From: Sulfurovum sp.
GTDB taxonomy: Bacteria; Campylobacterota; Campylobacteria; Campylobacterales; Sulfurovaceae
Assembly (NCBI GenBank): GCA_030626265.1
Contig: DAOUPF010000089.1
Span: 1 to 6,268 of the forward strand
DNA length: 6,268 nucleotides
Direction of reading: 5' to 3'
Below, in pieces: positions 5,122-6,268 of the stretch (positions are counted from its first letter, which is position 1; each line of letters starts with the position of its first letter). Position numbers and translations under genes: made by a program. The notes under the pieces are model-generated. The model worked only from the letters and a program-made list of their open reading frames with translations. It did no database searches and was not told where the DNA came from.

Positions 5122-5938
5122 CATCACTCCTTTTAGCCTTTTTACCACTGCCTGCTTGATACATTAGTGTTGGCATTTTTTTATTTCCCATCTTATTCAT
5201 CAATCTTCTCAGTTCCTTTTTACCCATTGCTTTTTTCTTATCTAGTTTCTGTTTTGCTGGCTGTTTGTCACTATCTTTCTTACCTGATTTATCTTTAGAT
5301 TTCTTATCTTGCTGTTTCTCATTCTCTTTTTTCTCACCATCTTTATCATCTTTTTTGTCTTGTTCTTTGTCTTTCTTTTGATCTTTTTGCTTCTTTTTTT
5401 CTGAATCTTTTTTCTGATCTTTATTCTTTTTCTTTTTTTGGTCTTGCTTCTTCTTTTTTTGATCTTTCTTTTTTTGATCTTTTTTCTTTTTGTCTTGTTT
5501 TTTCTTATCTTTCTTTTTTTGCTCTTGCTTCTTTTTCTGTTTCTTTGCTAATTCAAGATTATACTTTGTATCATTGTCATCACCATATTTTAGTGCAGCT
5601 TCATATGCTTCTATCGCATGATTTAGATTTTTCTTTTTGAAGTATGCATTACCTAGATTATGCAATCTCTGTGACTCATCAACACTATTCCCTTTTGCTC
5701 TTCTATATGATTTGATAGATTTGTCAAATTGACCAGATTTATAATACGCATTTCCTTTATCATAATTAAGTGCTGCACTCTGCTTGTCTAGATTTTCGAA
5801 CAGTTCGCTACTTTTATTATAGTCTTTAGCATTATAGGCCTTGTTGGCGGCATTTATAAATTTGAAATCTGTTACACCAGCTTGTAATATAGTAGATAGT
5901 AGATAGTAGATAGTAAGTAATGTTGTTATTATCTTCAT
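5105..5938 (-). CDS. Periplasmic TPR protein of the Bat operon (BatC-like) with long lysine-rich tail
   Basis: 277 residues. A signal peptide or anchor covers 1-20 (MKII, hydrophobic stretch, LQA before Gly21). Three TPR-like units lie at about 24-57, 58-91 and 92-125, with GNAYYKSGQFDKSIKSYRRA and GNAYFKKKNLNHAIEAYEAAL showing the TPR consensus. These should bind partner Bat proteins. Residues 131-236 are low complexity, with 54 lysines by hand count plus Gln and Asp, probably a coiled or disordered charged linker. The tail then becomes ordinary again (KKELRRLMNKMGNKKMPTLMYQ), ending in DDVNPW, which looks like a retained C-terminal motif. AAGGGAG (5944-5950) is 5 nt before the ATG. The start overlaps the upstream VWA gene by 4 nt (ATGA). 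A 7-bp repeat sits in the signal-peptide codons. The BatC label rests on TPRs and context; the family is variable. Confidence 0.85.
   Translation of the reverse strand: MKIITTLLTIYYLLSTILQAGVTDFKFINAANKAYNAKDYNKSSELFENLDKQSAALNYDKGNAYYKSGQFDKSIKSYRRAKGNSVDESQRLHNLGNAYFKKKNLNHAIEAYEAALKYGDDNDTKYNLELAKKQKKKQEQKKKDKKKQDKKKKDQKKKDQKKKKQDQKKKKNKDQKKDSEKKKQKDQKKDKEQDKKDDKDGEKKENEKQQDKKSKDKSGKKDSDKQPAKQKLDKKKAMGKKELRRLMNKMGNKKMPTLMYQAGSGKKAKRSDDVNPW
5127..5134 (-). promoter_or_regulatory. Ribosome binding site that decides the batD start
   Basis: On the minus strand this reads AAAAGGAG. It is followed by TG and two consecutive ATG codons (5122-5124, 5119-5121). Spacing is 2 nt to the first and 5 nt to the second, so the second ATG is preferred. 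The GTG at 5146-5148 lies upstream of this site and cannot use it. The site lies inside the end of the TPR gene, in the codons for Lys-Arg-Ser-Asp. Confidence 0.7.
5393..5550 (-). repeat. Polypurine low-complexity coding region with repeated CAA AAA AAG units
   Basis: The coding strand is almost entirely A and G, built from Lys codons with scattered CAA/GAT. The unit GATCAAAAAAAGAA recurs, and A7G heptamers in the codon phase A_AAA_AAG lie at 5513-5519, 5468-5474, 5453-5459, 5432-5438 and 5393-5399. The region encodes the start and most lysine-dense part of the TPR protein's tail and probably grew by local duplication. Confidence 0.75.
5890..5915. repeat. Heptanucleotide tandem repeat (TAGTAGA)n in the TPR gene signal peptide
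   Basis: Three full copies of TAGTAGA and a 5-nt partial copy run head to tail over 26 bp. On the coding strand the unit is TCTACTA, covering codons about 8-16 (leucine, isoleucine, tyrosine, threonine) of the signal peptide. Seven is not a multiple of three, so a change of one unit would shift the frame. Confidence 0.9.
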
Positions 5939-6267
5939 CTCTTCTCCCTTCGTCTTGGGATAGAGATAAATCCAAGTAATAGCAATACGACTGATCCCAT
6001 CAGTGGATATATAAAGAACTCTACTCTCTCTTTTATCTTTATCTCTCCCTGTTTTTTATCATTAAATTTGTTGCGAATGGTAGAGACTAGCTTTTCCATG
6101 TCTTTTTTGCCATTAGTTGCTATGACAAAGTCTCCACCACTCTTTTTTGCTATATTACCAAGCTCTTTGTTGAGCTGAGATATAGCGATGGAGCCTTCTT
6201 TTGTCTTGAGTGTTTTGCCTTTGCTATCTAGTACAGGTGCACCCTTTTGCGTACCTACCAGTATGAC
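5935..6267 (-). CDS. VWA-domain protein of the Bat operon (BatB-like), C-terminal part (partial, 5' end outside window)
   Basis: A frame open at the right edge runs 110 residues to a TGA at 5935-5937; it was read by hand from the minus strand. The visible part begins VILVGTQKGAPVLDSKGK, continues with ISQLNKELGNIAKKSGGDFVIA, and closes with a single membrane helix (about FFIYPLMGSVVLLLLGFISIP) and a basic tail RRREKR. The 'GT..GAP' strand, the 'L..IA...GG' helix and the C-terminal helix match the last part of BatA/BatB VWA proteins. The metal-binding MIDAS residues (DxSxS) would be upstream, outside the window. The helix would anchor the VWA domain, placed in the periplasm in most BatA/B models. 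The gene overlaps the TPR gene by ATGA. BatB is preferred over BatA because a TPR gene follows directly, but the fragment cannot prove it. Confidence 0.8.
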   Translation of the reverse strand, partial: VILVGTQKGAPVLDSKGKTLKTKEGSIAISQLNKELGNIAKKSGGDFVIATNGKKDMEKLVSTIRNKFNDKKQGEIKIKERVEFFIYPLMGSVVLLLLGFISIPRRREKR

Positions 6268-6268
6268 A

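Noticed and set aside
5122..5148. Upstream GTG start for batD adding nine residues
   Set aside because: The only good ribosome binding site (5127-5134) lies downstream of the GTG, and the signal peptide is of normal length from the later ATG.
5228..5550. Lysine/pyrimidine-rich stretch as a non-coding or frameshifted region
   Set aside because: The frame stays open through it, and normal-composition codons with a plausible conserved end follow in the same frame, so it is a genuine low-complexity tail.

Overview
This AT-rich, gene-dense window looks like a piece of a Campylobacterota (Epsilonproteobacteria) chromosome, perhaps from the Sulfurimonas/Sulfurovum side. That is an inference from low GC, the protein flavour, and a divergent bamA/tyrA pair that I recall from Campylobacter. 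Nothing in the sequence fixes the genus. I see no insertion sequence, CRISPR array, tRNA or rRNA, and no sign of recent transfer.

Layout, left to right. (1) 2-424, + strand: the 3' end of a Ppx/GppA-type phosphatase gene. (2) 425-496: a short convergent gap with a weak hairpin. (3) 497-2557, - strand: bamA, the outer-membrane beta-barrel assembly protein, apparently with only four POTRA domains. (4) 2558-2728: the divergent bamA/tyrA control region, with promoter-like elements and three inverted repeats. (5) 2729-3559, + strand: tyrA, prephenate dehydrogenase, starting with TTG. (6) 3535-3566: a strong 12-bp inverted repeat that spans both stop codons of the convergent tyrA and batD and probably terminates both. 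(7) 3565-6268, - strand: the distal end of a Bat (Bacteroides aerotolerance-like) operon, transcribed right to left. Its genes are a partial VWA/BatB-like gene, a TPR/BatC-like gene and batD. They are joined by a 4-nt and then a 17-nt overlap, which suggests translational coupling.

The Bat proteins are expected to form an inner-membrane/periplasmic group: a VWA protein anchored by a C-terminal membrane helix, a periplasmic TPR protein, and BatD with a large periplasmic part and one C-terminal membrane helix. The upstream operon members usually seen with them (MoxR-type AAA+ ATPase, DUF58 protein, BatA) would lie beyond position 6268.

I do not see a wholly new system. The points most worth following up are in the TPR gene: a 7-bp tandem repeat inside the signal-peptide codons, where gain or loss of one unit shuts the frame, and a tail about half lysine that carries five in-frame A_AAA_AAG heptamers. 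Next come the near-palindrome over the bamA/tyrA promoters and the terminator embedded in two coding ends.
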